Shown here: piece after piece, positions 1 to 9,185 of the stretch | How the letters are laid out: every line of letters starts with the position of its first letter | Numbering within the stretch: position 1 is the first letter of the stretch | Assembly (NCBI GenBank): GCA_044355655.1 | Contig: JBIKXS010000013.1 | Span: forward strand, 1-64,000 | Direction of reading: 5' to 3' | Source of the DNA: UBA3064 sp023258775 | Lineage (GTDB): Bacteria; Pseudomonadota; Gammaproteobacteria; Burkholderiales; Burkholderiaceae_E | Length of the DNA: 64,000 nucleotides | Notes under the pieces: generated by a model | Databases searched by the model: none | Seen by the model: the letters and a program-made list of their open reading frames with translations, nothing else | Told to the model about the DNA's origin: nothing | Translations under genes and position numbers: made by a program

Positions 1-387
1 CCTACGTCATCGCCTTTATGGTGAACAGTTTCATCAGACCAAGCGATCTGAAGACGCTTCGTCATCGACACGTTGAAGTGGTGCGAGGCCCGCACAATTC
101 GACACACAGCGATCACGCTTCGCTTGCTTTATGGTACAGGTATCGACATGTTGACACTCGCAAGAAATGCGAGAACAAGCGTCGAGATGATCGAGTGACA
201 CTACGCTAGTGCGCTTACTGCTGAGCGTGCGGTGACGGATGTTTGAGCTTCAAAGTTGGTTTGGGGGATGGTTGACATGGAGTTAGCAACACATTACTTT
301 GGTGATTTATTTTGCTCAAGATTTCTGAACGTTAAGCAAATTTGAAACTATACTGAATCCTTCAAATAAAATAATCTTGAGGCGAAA
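1..387. other. Non-coding leader region at window start
   Basis: I see no convincing gene in this stretch. The longest open frame (18-209, plus strand, 63 codons) has no ribosome binding site and a composition rich in Arg and His that does not look like a folded protein. The right end carries a plausible promoter and the ribosome binding site (GAGG at about 378-381) of the lipoprotein gene that starts at 388. Confidence 0.5.
325..354 (+). promoter_or_regulatory. Possible sigma70 promoter of the GDSL lipoprotein gene
   Basis: TATACT at 349-354 is a good -10 box. CTGAAC at 325-330 is a weak -35 box with an 18-nt spacer. It lies 33 nt upstream of the start codon at 388. Prediction by eye only. 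Confidence 0.35.
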
Positions 388-1773
388 ATGACATTTCTGC
401 GATTTTGTTGCATAGCGCTAATTTCTTTGTTTGTTGCTTCATGCTCATCGGACTCAGCCGATTCGGTGCTCGAGACAGCGGTGCTCGAGACAGCCGGGTA
501 TCCGACGCAGTACACAATCGGGCCTCTACCCTACGCTTCGGCGACCGGTCCCTATACCGTTGCAATGAAGTTTTCCGCATCATTCACAACCGCAAACCCA
601 ATCGCAGTCAATCTTGTCAATGCTGACCTGACATCCCATGTAAAGACGCTTAACGTCGATGACGGTATATTTTCGGGAACCACTGGAAACCTCGTGTTAC
701 TTCCCAATTCAAGGTTCTTGGTGTCAACAGACAGCCGAGGTAGCGTTGTTGGTGCCGACTTTAAGGTGGTTTCAGCGGTATCAAATGCAACCGTAGGTGC
801 TAAGGTACAGGTCGCCGAGATCCAATTCTCGCAAGGCAATCTGCGTGTTCAGGCACAAAATGACGCGAGCTGCTCGGAAGTTGATCAGGTCGGAATTTGC
901 AGGAAAATTGACAGCTCAACTTCTATTGCAACTGTCTCCAATTCGCAGACCGCTCTGAATCAAAGAAGTTTTCCAAAGTTCACAACCCTCTACGCTTTTG
1001 GCGACAGCCAGATTGATAGTGGCCGAAGAATATCCCTTGCAGGTTACCCTGGCCAACCCTATTGGAAGGGTAGGCATTCAAATGGGCCAACAAGCCTCGA
1101 GTACCTGGCTGCTCACCTAGGCATTGCGCTCGATAAACGAGTTAACTTTGCCGTTGGTGGTGCAAAAACCGATACTACGAATCTGGATACGAATCCGTTG
1201 ATGAGCAATACGGGTATGCTTGGTCAACTCGAAACGTTTCGGCAACAACTTGCCGGTAACAAGGCTGATTCAGCTGCGCTTTACTTTGTGCATGGAGGGG
1301 CTAATGACTTCGAAGCATGCGGTCAGGCGAAATGCAGCGTTGCGCAAATAGACCAGATGGTAACCAACATAGACTCCTTGATTCGGGATTTGTATGGTTT
1401 GGGGGCCAGAAATATTTATTTGGTGGGTCTTTACGGTGCCGGAAGTGCTGCCCATAGAAAGCCTTTCAACGATGCAATCAAGGAAAATCTGAATCGATTT
1501 AAGGCGGACAAAGCCGGTTCATTTTATTATTCTGACTATAACGAACTGATGCCGATCTTATTCGCTACGACCAACAATACGAACGGATTTTCTTCAAGCA
1601 GCACAGAAACTTGCTATACGGGCAATATCTTCTCTGGATCCAACGATTCGCGAGCAAGAAATGGTGTTGTCTGCAATGACGTGCATAGATACGTCTTTTG
1701 GGACCCCAACCGACACTTCACGACACGCGCTCACAACGTCTGGGGGACTTTACTTTCTGATGTATTTAAGTGA
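388..1773 (+). CDS. GDSL/SGNH-family lipase/esterase lipoprotein
   Basis: A 461-residue predicted lipoprotein hydrolase. The N-terminus is a lipoprotein signal peptide with lipobox VASC, so the mature protein should begin at Cys19 and be membrane-anchored. Residues about 40-195 form an N-terminal region I do not recognise. The SGNH hydrolase part starts near residue 200: block I reads FGDSQIDSG with the nucleophile at Ser207, a GGANDF segment fits block III, and DPNRHF near the C-terminus supplies the Asp/His pair. The likely activity is ester hydrolysis at the cell surface or in the periplasm; the substrate is unknown. Just behind the lipobox lies an in-frame 15-bp tandem duplication (465-494) coding VLETA twice. 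The ribosome binding site GAGG lies 7 nt before the ATG. Confidence 0.75.
   Translation: MTFLRFCCIALISLFVASCSSDSADSVLETAVLETAGYPTQYTIGPLPYASATGPYTVAMKFSASFTTANPIAVNLVNADLTSHVKTLNVDDGIFSGTTGNLVLLPNSRFLVSTDSRGSVVGADFKVVSAVSNATVGAKVQVAEIQFSQGNLRVQAQNDASCSEVDQVGICRKIDSSTSIATVSNSQTALNQRSFPKFTTLYAFGDSQIDSGRRISLAGYPGQPYWKGRHSNGPTSLEYLAAHLGIALDKRVNFAVGGAKTDTTNLDTNPLMSNTGMLGQLETFRQQLAGNKADSAALYFVHGGANDFEACGQAKCSVAQIDQMVTNIDSLIRDLYGLGARNIYLVGLYGAGSAAHRKPFNDAIKENLNRFKADKAGSFYYSDYNELMPILFATTNNTNGFSSSSTETCYTGNIFSGSNDSRARNGVVCNDVHRYVFWDPNRHFTTRAHNVWGTLLSDVFK
465..494 (+). repeat. 2 x 15-bp in-frame tandem duplication
   Basis: Two identical 15-bp units (465-479, 480-494) encode VLETA twice in the linker directly after the lipobox cysteine. 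One of the short tandem duplications that recur near gene ends in this window. Confidence 0.85.
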
Positions 1774-1874
1774 GGGCTATGCTGCTTGTATTGGGAAAAA
1801 GACAATACGTCGGAGGAAGAAAAGTAATACGAATAGATTTGTTGTGTCGAAGGCCGCCCAGCCACACGATCGGT

Positions 1875-3617
1875 TTAGTTTCGATGTCGCAACTGATCGA
1901 TCGTCAGATTCGGTGTAATTGTTTGCTGACTGACCCGCAACTCCAATACCGCAGGCTTGCGAGCTGTTTTGGCAAACTCGAGCGCTTCTTGTAGTGCCGT
2001 ATTGATCTGCGAATTTTCGGTCACAACACGACCCCAGCCGCCAAAAGCCTGTGCGTAGAGCGAAAAATCAGGATTCGTGAGGCTTGTGCCGTACACCCTT
2101 GCAGGGTAGTCACGCTCCTGATGCATACGGATGGTTCCGTACATACTGTTATTAAAAACGATCGCTACAAACCCGGCTTGATACTGCACTGCCGTTGCGA
2201 ATTCTTGAGCAGTCATCAAAAAGTCTCCATCACCGGCAAAACACACAACCGTTCGTTCTGGATGACAAATAGCAGCCGCCACTGCAGCGGGGATCCCATA
2301 ACCCATGGCACCCGAGGTCGGGGCAAGCTGGGTACGCATCGACCCATAACGCCAGAATCGATGGGCCCAGGTCGCGAAATTACCTGCGCCATTGGTAAGA
2401 ATCGTATCGGCTGGTGCCAGTGTTTTGAGCGCCTGCACAAGCTGCCAGGGGTCCAGACTGCCTGATGCTTCTGCTTTCTTGGAGGCTGGTGGCTGGGTTT
2501 GCCATTGCTCATAGTGCGCACGCGCTTCACGGATCAACAACTGTCGCGCTTTAATGCTTGAATCGCTCAACACAAGCTTATCGCTTTCGCTCGTTAAGGC
2601 CTGCATCATCGATGGCATCGACGCATTAATCATCCAGCGCGTCTGATACACACGTCCCAGCTCATCATTACCTGGATGAACATGGGCAATCGCCTGCTTT
2701 GGGGTGGGTACTTCAAAAAGCGTGTAGCCACCGGTTGTCATTTCACCGAGTCTGGGGCCAAGCGCCAGAATTAAGTCAGCGCCTTTGATCCGTGCCGAGA
2801 GCGCTGGGTTGATACCAATGCCCACATCGCCGATATAGTGAGGGTGATTGTTATCAAAAATATCCTGAAAGCGAAAAGCGCAGGCTACAGGAATCGCTAA
2901 ACGTTCGGAAAAGGCTTGTAGCTGTTCGCAAGCTTCAAGGGTCCAACCACTGCCGCCTGCAATAATCAGGGGCTCTCTAGCCTTCTCGATTGCGGCAAGC
3001 AGGGTATTCACATCGCTTGGTTGCGGGTAGGCTTGAACCGGTTGGCTTGGCAGGCTGTCGTGAACGCTGGCGCTAGCCGTGAGCACATCTTCAGGAAGCG
3101 CAAGAACCACCGGCCCTTTGCGGCCGCTATTTGCAAGCTGAAAGGCATGCGCAAAATACTCAGGGATGCGTTGCACTTGATCAACCTGAGCAACCCATTT
3201 CACCATCGGACCGAACATGCGTCGATAGTCGATTTCTTGAAAGGCTTCGCGGTCCATCATGTCATTGCCAACCTGTCCAACCAGCACGACCATTGGGGAT
3301 GAATCCTGGTGTGCAGTGTGGATACCAATTGAGGCATTGGTTGCGCCAGGCCCACGGGTGACCATCAAAACCCCTGGCTTACCTGTCAACTTCGCGTAGG
3401 CGTCGGCCATGAACGCTGCGCCGCCCTCTTGTCTGCAGATCACAAAGCGGATGTCCTGATGACGGTATAAGCCGTCGAGCACGGGAAGATAACTCTCCCC
3501 GGGGACACCAAAAATCGTGTCAACACCTTGTGCAGCGAGCGCATCCGCGACCAAATGGCCGCCAATTCGTGCTGTGGGACTTTGAGCGCCCTCGTTGCTA
3601 GCCGTTGGAATTGTCAT
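1875..3617 (-). CDS. Thiamine-diphosphate-dependent enzyme, acetolactate-synthase-like
   Basis: A 580-residue protein with the three-domain ThDP enzyme fold. The N-terminal pyrimidine-binding domain carries the catalytic glutamate in RQEGGAAFMADAYA (Glu64). A central domain begins near residue 210. The C-terminal ThDP-binding domain has the GDGD...NN signature at about residues 462-490. The family includes acetolactate synthase, benzoylformate decarboxylase and related lyases. There is no neighbouring regulatory subunit (ilvN) or branched-chain pathway gene, so I do not assign it as biosynthetic IlvB. It is convergent with the GDSL gene (101-nt gap) and divergent from ribD. A catabolic or orphan acetolactate-synthase-type enzyme is the safest call. 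Confidence 0.8.
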   Translation of the reverse strand: MTIPTASNEGAQSPTARIGGHLVADALAAQGVDTIFGVPGESYLPVLDGLYRHQDIRFVICRQEGGAAFMADAYAKLTGKPGVLMVTRGPGATNASIGIHTAHQDSSPMVVLVGQVGNDMMDREAFQEIDYRRMFGPMVKWVAQVDQVQRIPEYFAHAFQLANSGRKGPVVLALPEDVLTASASVHDSLPSQPVQAYPQPSDVNTLLAAIEKAREPLIIAGGSGWTLEACEQLQAFSERLAIPVACAFRFQDIFDNNHPHYIGDVGIGINPALSARIKGADLILALGPRLGEMTTGGYTLFEVPTPKQAIAHVHPGNDELGRVYQTRWMINASMPSMMQALTSESDKLVLSDSSIKARQLLIREARAHYEQWQTQPPASKKAEASGSLDPWQLVQALKTLAPADTILTNGAGNFATWAHRFWRYGSMRTQLAPTSGAMGYGIPAAVAAAICHPERTVVCFAGDGDFLMTAQEFATAVQYQAGFVAIVFNNSMYGTIRMHQERDYPARVYGTSLTNPDFSLYAQAFGGWGRVVTENSQINTALQEALEFAKTARKPAVLELRVSQQTITPNLTIDQLRHRN

Positions 3618-3715
3618 AAGTAAATAGAATGATCAGTGGTTAATGAACAGAGGGCTTGGCAACACATGTCAGCAATCGCCGAGGGTCAGTGAGCGTCAAG
3701 GCATAGAATACGACG

Positions 3716-4837
3716 ATGTTTAGCCCATCAGACCATCAATTTATGCGTCAGGCGCTTGATCTGGCGTCGCTCGGACTATTCACCACCGATCCCAATCCAC
3801 GAGTGGGATGTCTTATCGTACAAAATGAAACAGTCGTTGGTGAGGGCTGGCATCTGAGAGCCGGTGAAGCGCATGCCGAAGTACATGCGTTAGCCAGGGC
3901 AGGCGAATTTGCAAAAGGGGCAGTCGCTTATGTCACGCTTGAACCCTGCTCGCATCTTGGGCGTACAGGACCATGCTGCGATGCGCTGATTCGGGCGGGC
4001 ATTTCGCGTGTTGTGGTGGCAATGCAAGATCCAAATCCATTGGTCAACGGCGAAGGTGTTGGGCGCTTGCGTGCCGCTGGTATTAGGGTCGATGTCGGCT
4101 TGATGGCCGCTGAAGCGATCGAGCTAAACCTTGGGTTCTTGTCCAGAATGCTGCGCAAGCGGCCATGGGTGCGGTTAAAGCTTGCGGCCTCGCTCGATGG
4201 GAAAACCGCGCTGAATAATCGACAAAGTCAATGGATTACTGAGGAAACGGCTCGGGCAGACGGTCATCGCTGGCGCGCACGCGCCTCGGCGCTTCTTACG
4301 GGCATCGGCACGGTCAAAGACGATGATCCGCAATTGAATGTGCGCTACGTTGAGACAAGTCGGCAGCCAATCAGAGTCTTGGTGGATTCACGCCTAGACG
4401 TTTCAACAAATGCGCGAGTACTTGCTGAACCTGGTGTATGGATCGTGACGGCGCTCGATGAAGCCTCAAGGCGGCAGTCGGTCTGGCAGGCTCTTGAGGA
4501 TGCCGGCCACCGCCTTATATCCCTGCCTAATTCGCAAGCTAAGGTCGATCTTGAGGTAATGATGCAATGGCTGGCGAGCCAAGGGATTAACGAACTTCAC
4601 ATTGAAGCAGGCTATAAGCTCAACGGTTCGCTGCTGCGAGACGCCTGTGTTGACGAATTACTGGTCTATCTTGCGCCACACTTGCTCGGACCAGGTATGC
4701 CAATGTTTGACTTGCCTGGCCTTGACCGAATACCCGATGTAAGTACATGGGGTTTTGTTGAGCATCAAAGTCTGGGTCGTGATCTGAGGCTGCGCTTGCG
4801 GGCGCATGGCTCGACGCAATGGCTCGCAATGCCTTAA
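3716..4837 (+). CDS. ribD: Bifunctional riboflavin deaminase/reductase RibD
   Basis: A 373-residue enzyme that deaminates the pyrimidine from GTP cyclohydrolase II and then reduces its ribosyl side chain. The N-terminal CMP/dCMP-deaminase-like domain shows the zinc site HAEVHA (His53, Glu55) with PCSHLGRTGPC (Cys78, Cys87). The reductase domain begins around residue 147 with RLKLAASLDGKTA. Length is normal for the family. It heads the cluster ribD-ribE-ribB(A)-ribH-nusB. I looked for an FMN riboswitch in the roughly 100 nt upstream and did not recognise one. Confidence 0.95.
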   Translation: MFSPSDHQFMRQALDLASLGLFTTDPNPRVGCLIVQNETVVGEGWHLRAGEAHAEVHALARAGEFAKGAVAYVTLEPCSHLGRTGPCCDALIRAGISRVVVAMQDPNPLVNGEGVGRLRAAGIRVDVGLMAAEAIELNLGFLSRMLRKRPWVRLKLAASLDGKTALNNRQSQWITEETARADGHRWRARASALLTGIGTVKDDDPQLNVRYVETSRQPIRVLVDSRLDVSTNARVLAEPGVWIVTALDEASRRQSVWQALEDAGHRLISLPNSQAKVDLEVMMQWLASQGINELHIEAGYKLNGSLLRDACVDELLVYLAPHLLGPGMPMFDLPGLDRIPDVSTWGFVEHQSLGRDLRLRLRAHGSTQWLAMP

Positions 4838-4878
4838 GTTCTAAATTTTGTATATCGTACTTAATTTGAGGTTCAACG

Positions 4879-5511
4879 ATGTTTACAGGAATCGTAGCGG
4901 CTGTCGGTCGTATTGAATCCATTCAGCCGCTTGCTGAAAACTACGGCCAAAGGCTTAGCATTCATGCAGGGCAATTGGATTTAAGCGACGTTGCCCTCGG
5001 TGATTCGATCGCGATTAATGGTGCTTGCATGACGGTGGTCGCCAAACATGGTGAGCATTTTGATATCGATGTTTCCCGCGAGAGCCTCTTGCGCACGGTA
5101 GGGCTGAATGCGCTCGGACCAGTCAATTTGGAAAAGGCACTGAGCTTGTCGCAGGTCTTGGGCGGGCACCTTGTAAGTGGGCACGTCGACGGCCACGGTC
5201 ATGTTTCACAGTTTGAAGAAATCGGAGAGTCCTGGCACCTCGTCATCGATGCACCGGGTGAACTTGCCAGATTCTTTGCCTACAAGGGATCTGTTGCCGT
5301 GCAGGGAGTGAGCCTCACGGTGAATCGGGTCGAAGATTTACAAGACTCATGTCGCATTCATATCAACCTGATTCCCCACACGCTTCAAAACACCACGCTT
5401 GCACACTTGAAAGTGGGTTCGGCTGTGAATCTGGAAGTGGACCTGATCGCGCGCTATTGTGAGCGCTTGATGCAGTTCAAGCCTACAATTCCAACCAGCG
5501 AAACGAGCTAA
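4879..5511 (+). CDS. ribE: Riboflavin synthase alpha subunit
   Basis: A 210-residue protein beginning MFTGIV, the hallmark of riboflavin synthase. It has two tandem lumazine-binding barrels: residues about 1-97, and 98-200 with the second-repeat signature GVSLTVNRV. It dismutates two 6,7-dimethyl-8-ribityllumazine molecules to riboflavin. It sits 41 nt after ribD, with GAGG upstream of the ATG. The naming follows the ribE/ribC convention for riboflavin synthase. Confidence 0.95.
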   Translation: MFTGIVAAVGRIESIQPLAENYGQRLSIHAGQLDLSDVALGDSIAINGACMTVVAKHGEHFDIDVSRESLLRTVGLNALGPVNLEKALSLSQVLGGHLVSGHVDGHGHVSQFEEIGESWHLVIDAPGELARFFAYKGSVAVQGVSLTVNRVEDLQDSCRIHINLIPHTLQNTTLAHLKVGSAVNLEVDLIARYCERLMQFKPTIPTSETS

Positions 5512-5524
5512 GGCCTGCACTGCA

Positions 5525-6703
5525 ATGAAAATGACATCGAGCGTGACGCCCATCAATTCGGCCGCAGCAGGCAATGCTTCCATTGCTTCGGTGCCTGAAA
5601 TCGTTGCCGAGCTTCGCGCGGGCAGAATCGTCGTACTCATCGATGAGGAAGATCGCGAAAACGAAGGCGATCTGGTGATGGCCGCAGAGCATGTGAGCGC
5701 TGAGGCAATTAATTTTATGGCGCGTTTTGGCCGCGGTCTGATTTGTCTAACGCTTACACGAGAGCGTTGTGAGCTCTTAAAGCTCCCGCTGATGGTGAGC
5801 CAAAATGGTTCGCCTCATGGCACGAACTTCACGGTTTCCATTGAGGCAGCTGAGGGCGTTACCACGGGAATTTCGGCGGCTGACCGCGCTCGCACAGTGC
5901 AAGCAGCCGTGGCGCGTCATGCGCGTGCTTCAGACCTTGTACAACCCGGGCATATTTTCCCGCTGATGGCCCAGCCTGGAGGCGTCTTGATCCGTGCCGG
6001 ACATACCGAAGCGGGTTGTGATCTTGCTGCCATGGCAGGTTGCGAGCCTGCTGCGGTAATTTGCGAAATTCTCAATGATGACGGCACGATGGCACGTTTG
6101 CCTGACTTGATCTTATTTGCTCAAGAGCACGGCTTAAAAATCGGAACGATTGAAAGTTTAATCCACTATCGAAGTGAGAACGAAAAACTTGTTACCCGAG
6201 TGGGTGAACGCAAGATCCGTCTGGCTCAGGGGGAGTTTCAGTTGGTGATGTTTCGCGACGCTGCAGCGCAATCACCGCATCTGGCAATTGTTCACCGAAA
6301 GCCTTTGGCTGATCAGGAAACCCTGGTGCGGGTTCACGAGCCCTTGAATGTGCTCGATTTACTCAATGGCTCTGCGCCTGGCCACTCCTGGCCGCTTGAT
6401 AAGGCGCTGGAGACCATGGCCTCTTTTGAAGGGGCAGGCGTTGTTGTGTTATTAAATGTAGCTCAAGACGCCGAGGCTGTCTTTCAGCGTTTTGACGCAT
6501 GCCTTGCTGCAGACAGGGGCGATGTTGCAGGTCTGCAAGCGATGCGTCGGGCAGCAAAAATGGATTTGCGAACCTATGGAATCGGTGCACAGATTTTGCG
6601 CGATTTAGGTGTTCGCAAAATGCGTTTATTGTCCAATCCCCGAAAAATGCCAAGCATGTCAGGCTTTGACCTTGAGGTGCTCGGTTTTGTCACTCATGCT
6701 TAA
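5525..6703 (+). CDS. ribBA: 3,4-dihydroxy-2-butanone-4-phosphate synthase fused to a GTP cyclohydrolase II-like domain
   Basis: A 392-residue fusion. The N-terminal half (to about residue 205) is a complete DHBP synthase: DEEDRENEGD (residues 40-49) holds the acidic metal-binding residues, and RAGHTEAG follows near 163. It converts ribulose 5-phosphate to the four-carbon riboflavin precursor. The C-terminal half resembles GTP cyclohydrolase II and keeps the LRTYGIGAQILRDLGV-type helix, but the zinc-binding three-cysteine motif is absent: the aligned segment reads VRVHEPLNVLDLLNG with no cysteine. It therefore probably corresponds to the ribBX-type fusion known in Proteobacteria, and a separate ribA would be needed for cyclohydrolase activity. 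It is 13 nt after ribE. Confidence 0.9.
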   Translation: MKMTSSVTPINSAAAGNASIASVPEIVAELRAGRIVVLIDEEDRENEGDLVMAAEHVSAEAINFMARFGRGLICLTLTRERCELLKLPLMVSQNGSPHGTNFTVSIEAAEGVTTGISAADRARTVQAAVARHARASDLVQPGHIFPLMAQPGGVLIRAGHTEAGCDLAAMAGCEPAAVICEILNDDGTMARLPDLILFAQEHGLKIGTIESLIHYRSENEKLVTRVGERKIRLAQGEFQLVMFRDAAAQSPHLAIVHRKPLADQETLVRVHEPLNVLDLLNGSAPGHSWPLDKALETMASFEGAGVVVLLNVAQDAEAVFQRFDACLAADRGDVAGLQAMRRAAKMDLRTYGIGAQILRDLGVRKMRLLSNPRKMPSMSGFDLEVLGFVTHA

Positions 6704-6714
6704 GGAGAAAGCGC

Positions 6715-7218
6715 GTGGAAGCAGAAGTTTTTGAGGCGATTGTTGACGGTACCGGCATGCGGGTAGGCATTGTTCAAGCTCGCTTCAACGCTCCGGTTTG
6801 TGAAGCCTTGCGCCAGTCCTGTCTCGACACCCTTGCTGATCTAGGTGTTTCAGAAGACGATGTGGTCGTGATGACAGTACCCGGTGCGCTTGAAATTCCA
6901 GGTGTGTTATCGAAATTAGCGCAAAGCATGCAATTTGATGCTCTGATTGCGATTGGCGCGGTCATTCGTGGTGAAACCTATCACTTTGAAGTGGTATCCA
7001 ATGAAAGTGCTGCCGGTATTCGACAGGTTGCGCTTGAATTCGATATTCCTATTGCAAACGCAGTACTTACCACCGATACCGATGAGCAGGCGATGGCGCG
7101 CGCCGTCGACAAAGGCGCCGATGCCGCACGTGTTGCGGTTGAAATGGCTGAACTTTATGCTGTTATCGATCAACTCGACCCGGATGCTGAATCGGTCGAT
7201 GAGGCTGCCAATGACTGA
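6715..7218 (+). CDS. ribH: 6,7-dimethyl-8-ribityllumazine synthase
   Basis: A 167-residue lumazine synthase that condenses the ribityl-amino-uracil with the RibB product. It contains the core VPGALEIP and the catalytic-region motif GAVIRGETYHFE (His90) followed by the Ser/Asn-rich phosphate-binding segment. The start is GTG, chosen because AAGGAG at 6702-6707 lies 7 nt upstream, overlapping the ribBA stop. The last 8 nt overlap nusB. Confidence 0.95.
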   Translation: MEAEVFEAIVDGTGMRVGIVQARFNAPVCEALRQSCLDTLADLGVSEDDVVVMTVPGALEIPGVLSKLAQSMQFDALIAIGAVIRGETYHFEVVSNESAAGIRQVALEFDIPIANAVLTTDTDEQAMARAVDKGADAARVAVEMAELYAVIDQLDPDAESVDEAAND

Positions 7219-7675
7219 AACGCAGTCGGGGTCAAAGAGCATCACGGCACGCAGACGAGCAAGGGTTTATGCGCTTCAAGGCCTATATCAATGGCTGCTT
7301 ACGGGTGAGCATGCGCGCTTGATTCGGGCGCACCTGATGCAACATCCGGAGTACCGCAAGGCCGACGAAACGCATTTCATGACCTTGCTCGAGGGTTCAA
7401 TTAATAGCTCGGCAGACCTAGAGGGTTTATTTTCGCCCTGTCTCGATCGGAAGGTGCAAGAACTTAGTCCTGTGGAGCACGCTGTACTGCTTTTGAGTAC
7501 GTACGAATTATTGCATCATCTTGAAATTCCTTATCGTGTGGTGATCAATGAGGCCGTCGAACTCGCAAAGAGCTTTGGTGGTACCGATGGATATAAATTT
7601 GTAAACGGAGTGCTGGATAAACTCGCCTTAAGACTTCGCGCCGTCGAAGCACAGGCCGGCAACAGTGCGGGTTGA
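7211..7675 (+). CDS. nusB: Transcription antitermination factor NusB
   Basis: A 154-residue all-helical NusB. The conserved C-terminal block VINEAVELAKSFG followed by GYKFVNGVLDKLA is clear. It binds boxA RNA with NusE/S10 during rRNA antitermination. The frame is open much further upstream inside ribH, but the ATG at 7211, overlapping the ribH stop by 8 nt (ATGACTGA), begins the part that matches the family. Coupling to ribH is the common proteobacterial arrangement. Confidence 0.93.
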   Translation: MTETQSGSKSITARRRARVYALQGLYQWLLTGEHARLIRAHLMQHPEYRKADETHFMTLLEGSINSSADLEGLFSPCLDRKVQELSPVEHAVLLLSTYELLHHLEIPYRVVINEAVELAKSFGGTDGYKFVNGVLDKLALRLRAVEAQAGNSAG

Positions 7676-7713
7676 TGCGAGGCCTTCAATCCTTCGTTAT
7701 TGTGTAGCACGCC

Positions 7714-8685
7714 ATGCAAGCAATGGGCGAGTTTGAGCGTATTAATCGATGGTTTGCAAGGCCAGCCCATCAGCAACGCAAGCGTCTCGGTGAGACTGCT
7801 TCCTTACTGGGTATCGGTGATGACTGTGCCCTATTGAGCAGTTCAACCCATTTGGGTCAAACGATTGCGGTCTCAAGCGATATGCTTGTTTGTGGAAGAC
7901 ACTTTCATGCTGATGCCGATCCGGAGTCGATCGGACACAAGGCGCTCGCTGTGAATTTATCGGACCTTGCGGCCATGGGTGCTCAGCCACTTGCTTTCAC
8001 ACTTTCCATGGCGCTGGATTCGAGTCAGGACAACGCTTGGTTAGCGAGCTTTTCACGCGGCCTTTTTTCGCTTGCCGACTCACATCATTGCGAGTTGATT
8101 GGGGGCGACACGACGTCGGGCCCATTGTGTCTAAGCCTCACGGTGCTTGGGCTTGTGCCCAACGAACTTGCGCTTAGGCGTGATTCGGCCCAAGTGGGCG
8201 ATCAGGTCTGGGTGAGCGGACAACTCGGCGCTGCGGCCTATGCCTTGAAATACCCTGGCGATTGCCCTCAAGCTGAAGAGCGTTTGCACTGGCCTGAGCC
8301 AAGGCTTGAATTAGGCTTGGCACTTCGTGGTATCAGTCGTTGCGCCATGGACTTAAGTGATGGATTGCTCGGTGATGTCGTGCACATCTTGGAGCGCTCG
8401 AAGGTGGGGGTGGTGTTGTTTGCCAATCAATTGCCCTTGCATCCTGCGCTTATCCGCTGTGAGCCTCTTGAACGCTTATCGCTCGCCTTGCAAGGCGGAG
8501 ATGATTATGAGTTGCTGTTTACAGCGAAACCCCAGGCGCGGCCAAAGCTTGAGGCACTCGCTGACCAACTCGGCTTGCCTTTGAGTTGTATTGGCGAGAT
8601 TACCGCCGATGGTCAACGCCAACTCCTTGATGAAAATCGGGTGCCGATTGACATGGCGTTCCGTGGTTTTGATCACTTCTGCTAG
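7714..8685 (+). CDS. thiL: Thiamine-monophosphate kinase
   Basis: A 323-residue PurM-like ATP-dependent kinase that makes thiamine diphosphate from thiamine monophosphate. Diagnostic blocks are GIGDDCAL near residue 33, VNLSDLAAMGAQP near 80, GGDTTSGP near 130, MDLSDGLLGDV near 212 and GGDDYELLF near 261. A second in-frame ATG at 7723 gives MGEFER, which fits the usual ThiL N-terminus better, so the true start may be three codons later. It belongs to the nusB-thiL-pgpA-cinA run. Confidence 0.93.
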   Translation: MQAMGEFERINRWFARPAHQQRKRLGETASLLGIGDDCALLSSSTHLGQTIAVSSDMLVCGRHFHADADPESIGHKALAVNLSDLAAMGAQPLAFTLSMALDSSQDNAWLASFSRGLFSLADSHHCELIGGDTTSGPLCLSLTVLGLVPNELALRRDSAQVGDQVWVSGQLGAAAYALKYPGDCPQAEERLHWPEPRLELGLALRGISRCAMDLSDGLLGDVVHILERSKVGVVLFANQLPLHPALIRCEPLERLSLALQGGDDYELLFTAKPQARPKLEALADQLGLPLSCIGEITADGQRQLLDENRVPIDMAFRGFDHFC

Positions 8686-8698
8686 CGCATCGTCAGCA

Positions 8699-9181
8699 AT
8701 GAAGCTTGGCGTCCCAGGACTTTTTTCCCCCTCCTTATTAATTGCTTTCGGATTTGGCACGGGCTTATCGCCCTTTGCTCCAGGCACGGTCGCTACAGCT
8801 TGGGCCTGGCTAAGCTTTAATGTCTTGCAGCCTGTCACCCCCGATTCGGTTTGGGTTTTGCTCCTGACAGCAGGGTTCTTTATTGGTCTTTGGGCAATTG
8901 GCAAGACAACCCAGTTACTCAATCAACATGATCCCTCATCGATCGTTTGGGATGAAATTCTTGCCTTTTGGCTGGTTTTGTGGATCTTAAATGGGAGTCT
9001 GATGCAAGAAGCGCTAGCCTTTGTTTTGTTTCGATTGTTCGATGTCCTTAAGCCCGGTCCGGTTGCTTGGGCGGATCAGCGTTTTAAGGGAGCATTCGGC
9101 GTGATGTTTGATGATTTGATCGCAGCGGGTCTTAGCCTTTTTTGTATGGCAGTGCTGCTGCGTTTGCTCCCGGAGGCTTAA
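8699..9181 (+). CDS. pgpA: Phosphatidylglycerophosphatase A
   Basis: A 160-residue integral membrane phosphatase that dephosphorylates phosphatidylglycerophosphate. Family signatures are FGTGLSPFAPGT near the N-terminus, SSIVWDEILAFW in the middle, and DVLKPGPVAWADQ followed by the acidic VMFDD segment. Several hydrophobic segments are visible. The frame is open further upstream inside thiL, but the ATG at 8699, 13 nt after the thiL stop, gives the normal length. Confidence 0.93.
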   Translation: MKLGVPGLFSPSLLIAFGFGTGLSPFAPGTVATAWAWLSFNVLQPVTPDSVWVLLLTAGFFIGLWAIGKTTQLLNQHDPSSIVWDEILAFWLVLWILNGSLMQEALAFVLFRLFDVLKPGPVAWADQRFKGAFGVMFDDLIAAGLSLFCMAVLLRLLPEA

Positions 9182-9185
9182 GACC

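Noticed and set aside
18..209. Open frame of 63 codons at the window start
   Set aside because: No ribosome binding site and unnatural composition; likely a chance frame.
1875..3617. Assignment as biosynthetic acetolactate synthase IlvB
   Set aside because: No ilvN or other branched-chain genes adjacent; family membership alone does not fix the substrate.
3618..5530. FMN riboswitch in front of ribD, ribE or ribBA
   Set aside because: The gaps are short (98, 41 and 13 nt) and I could not recognise the conserved RFN-element blocks.
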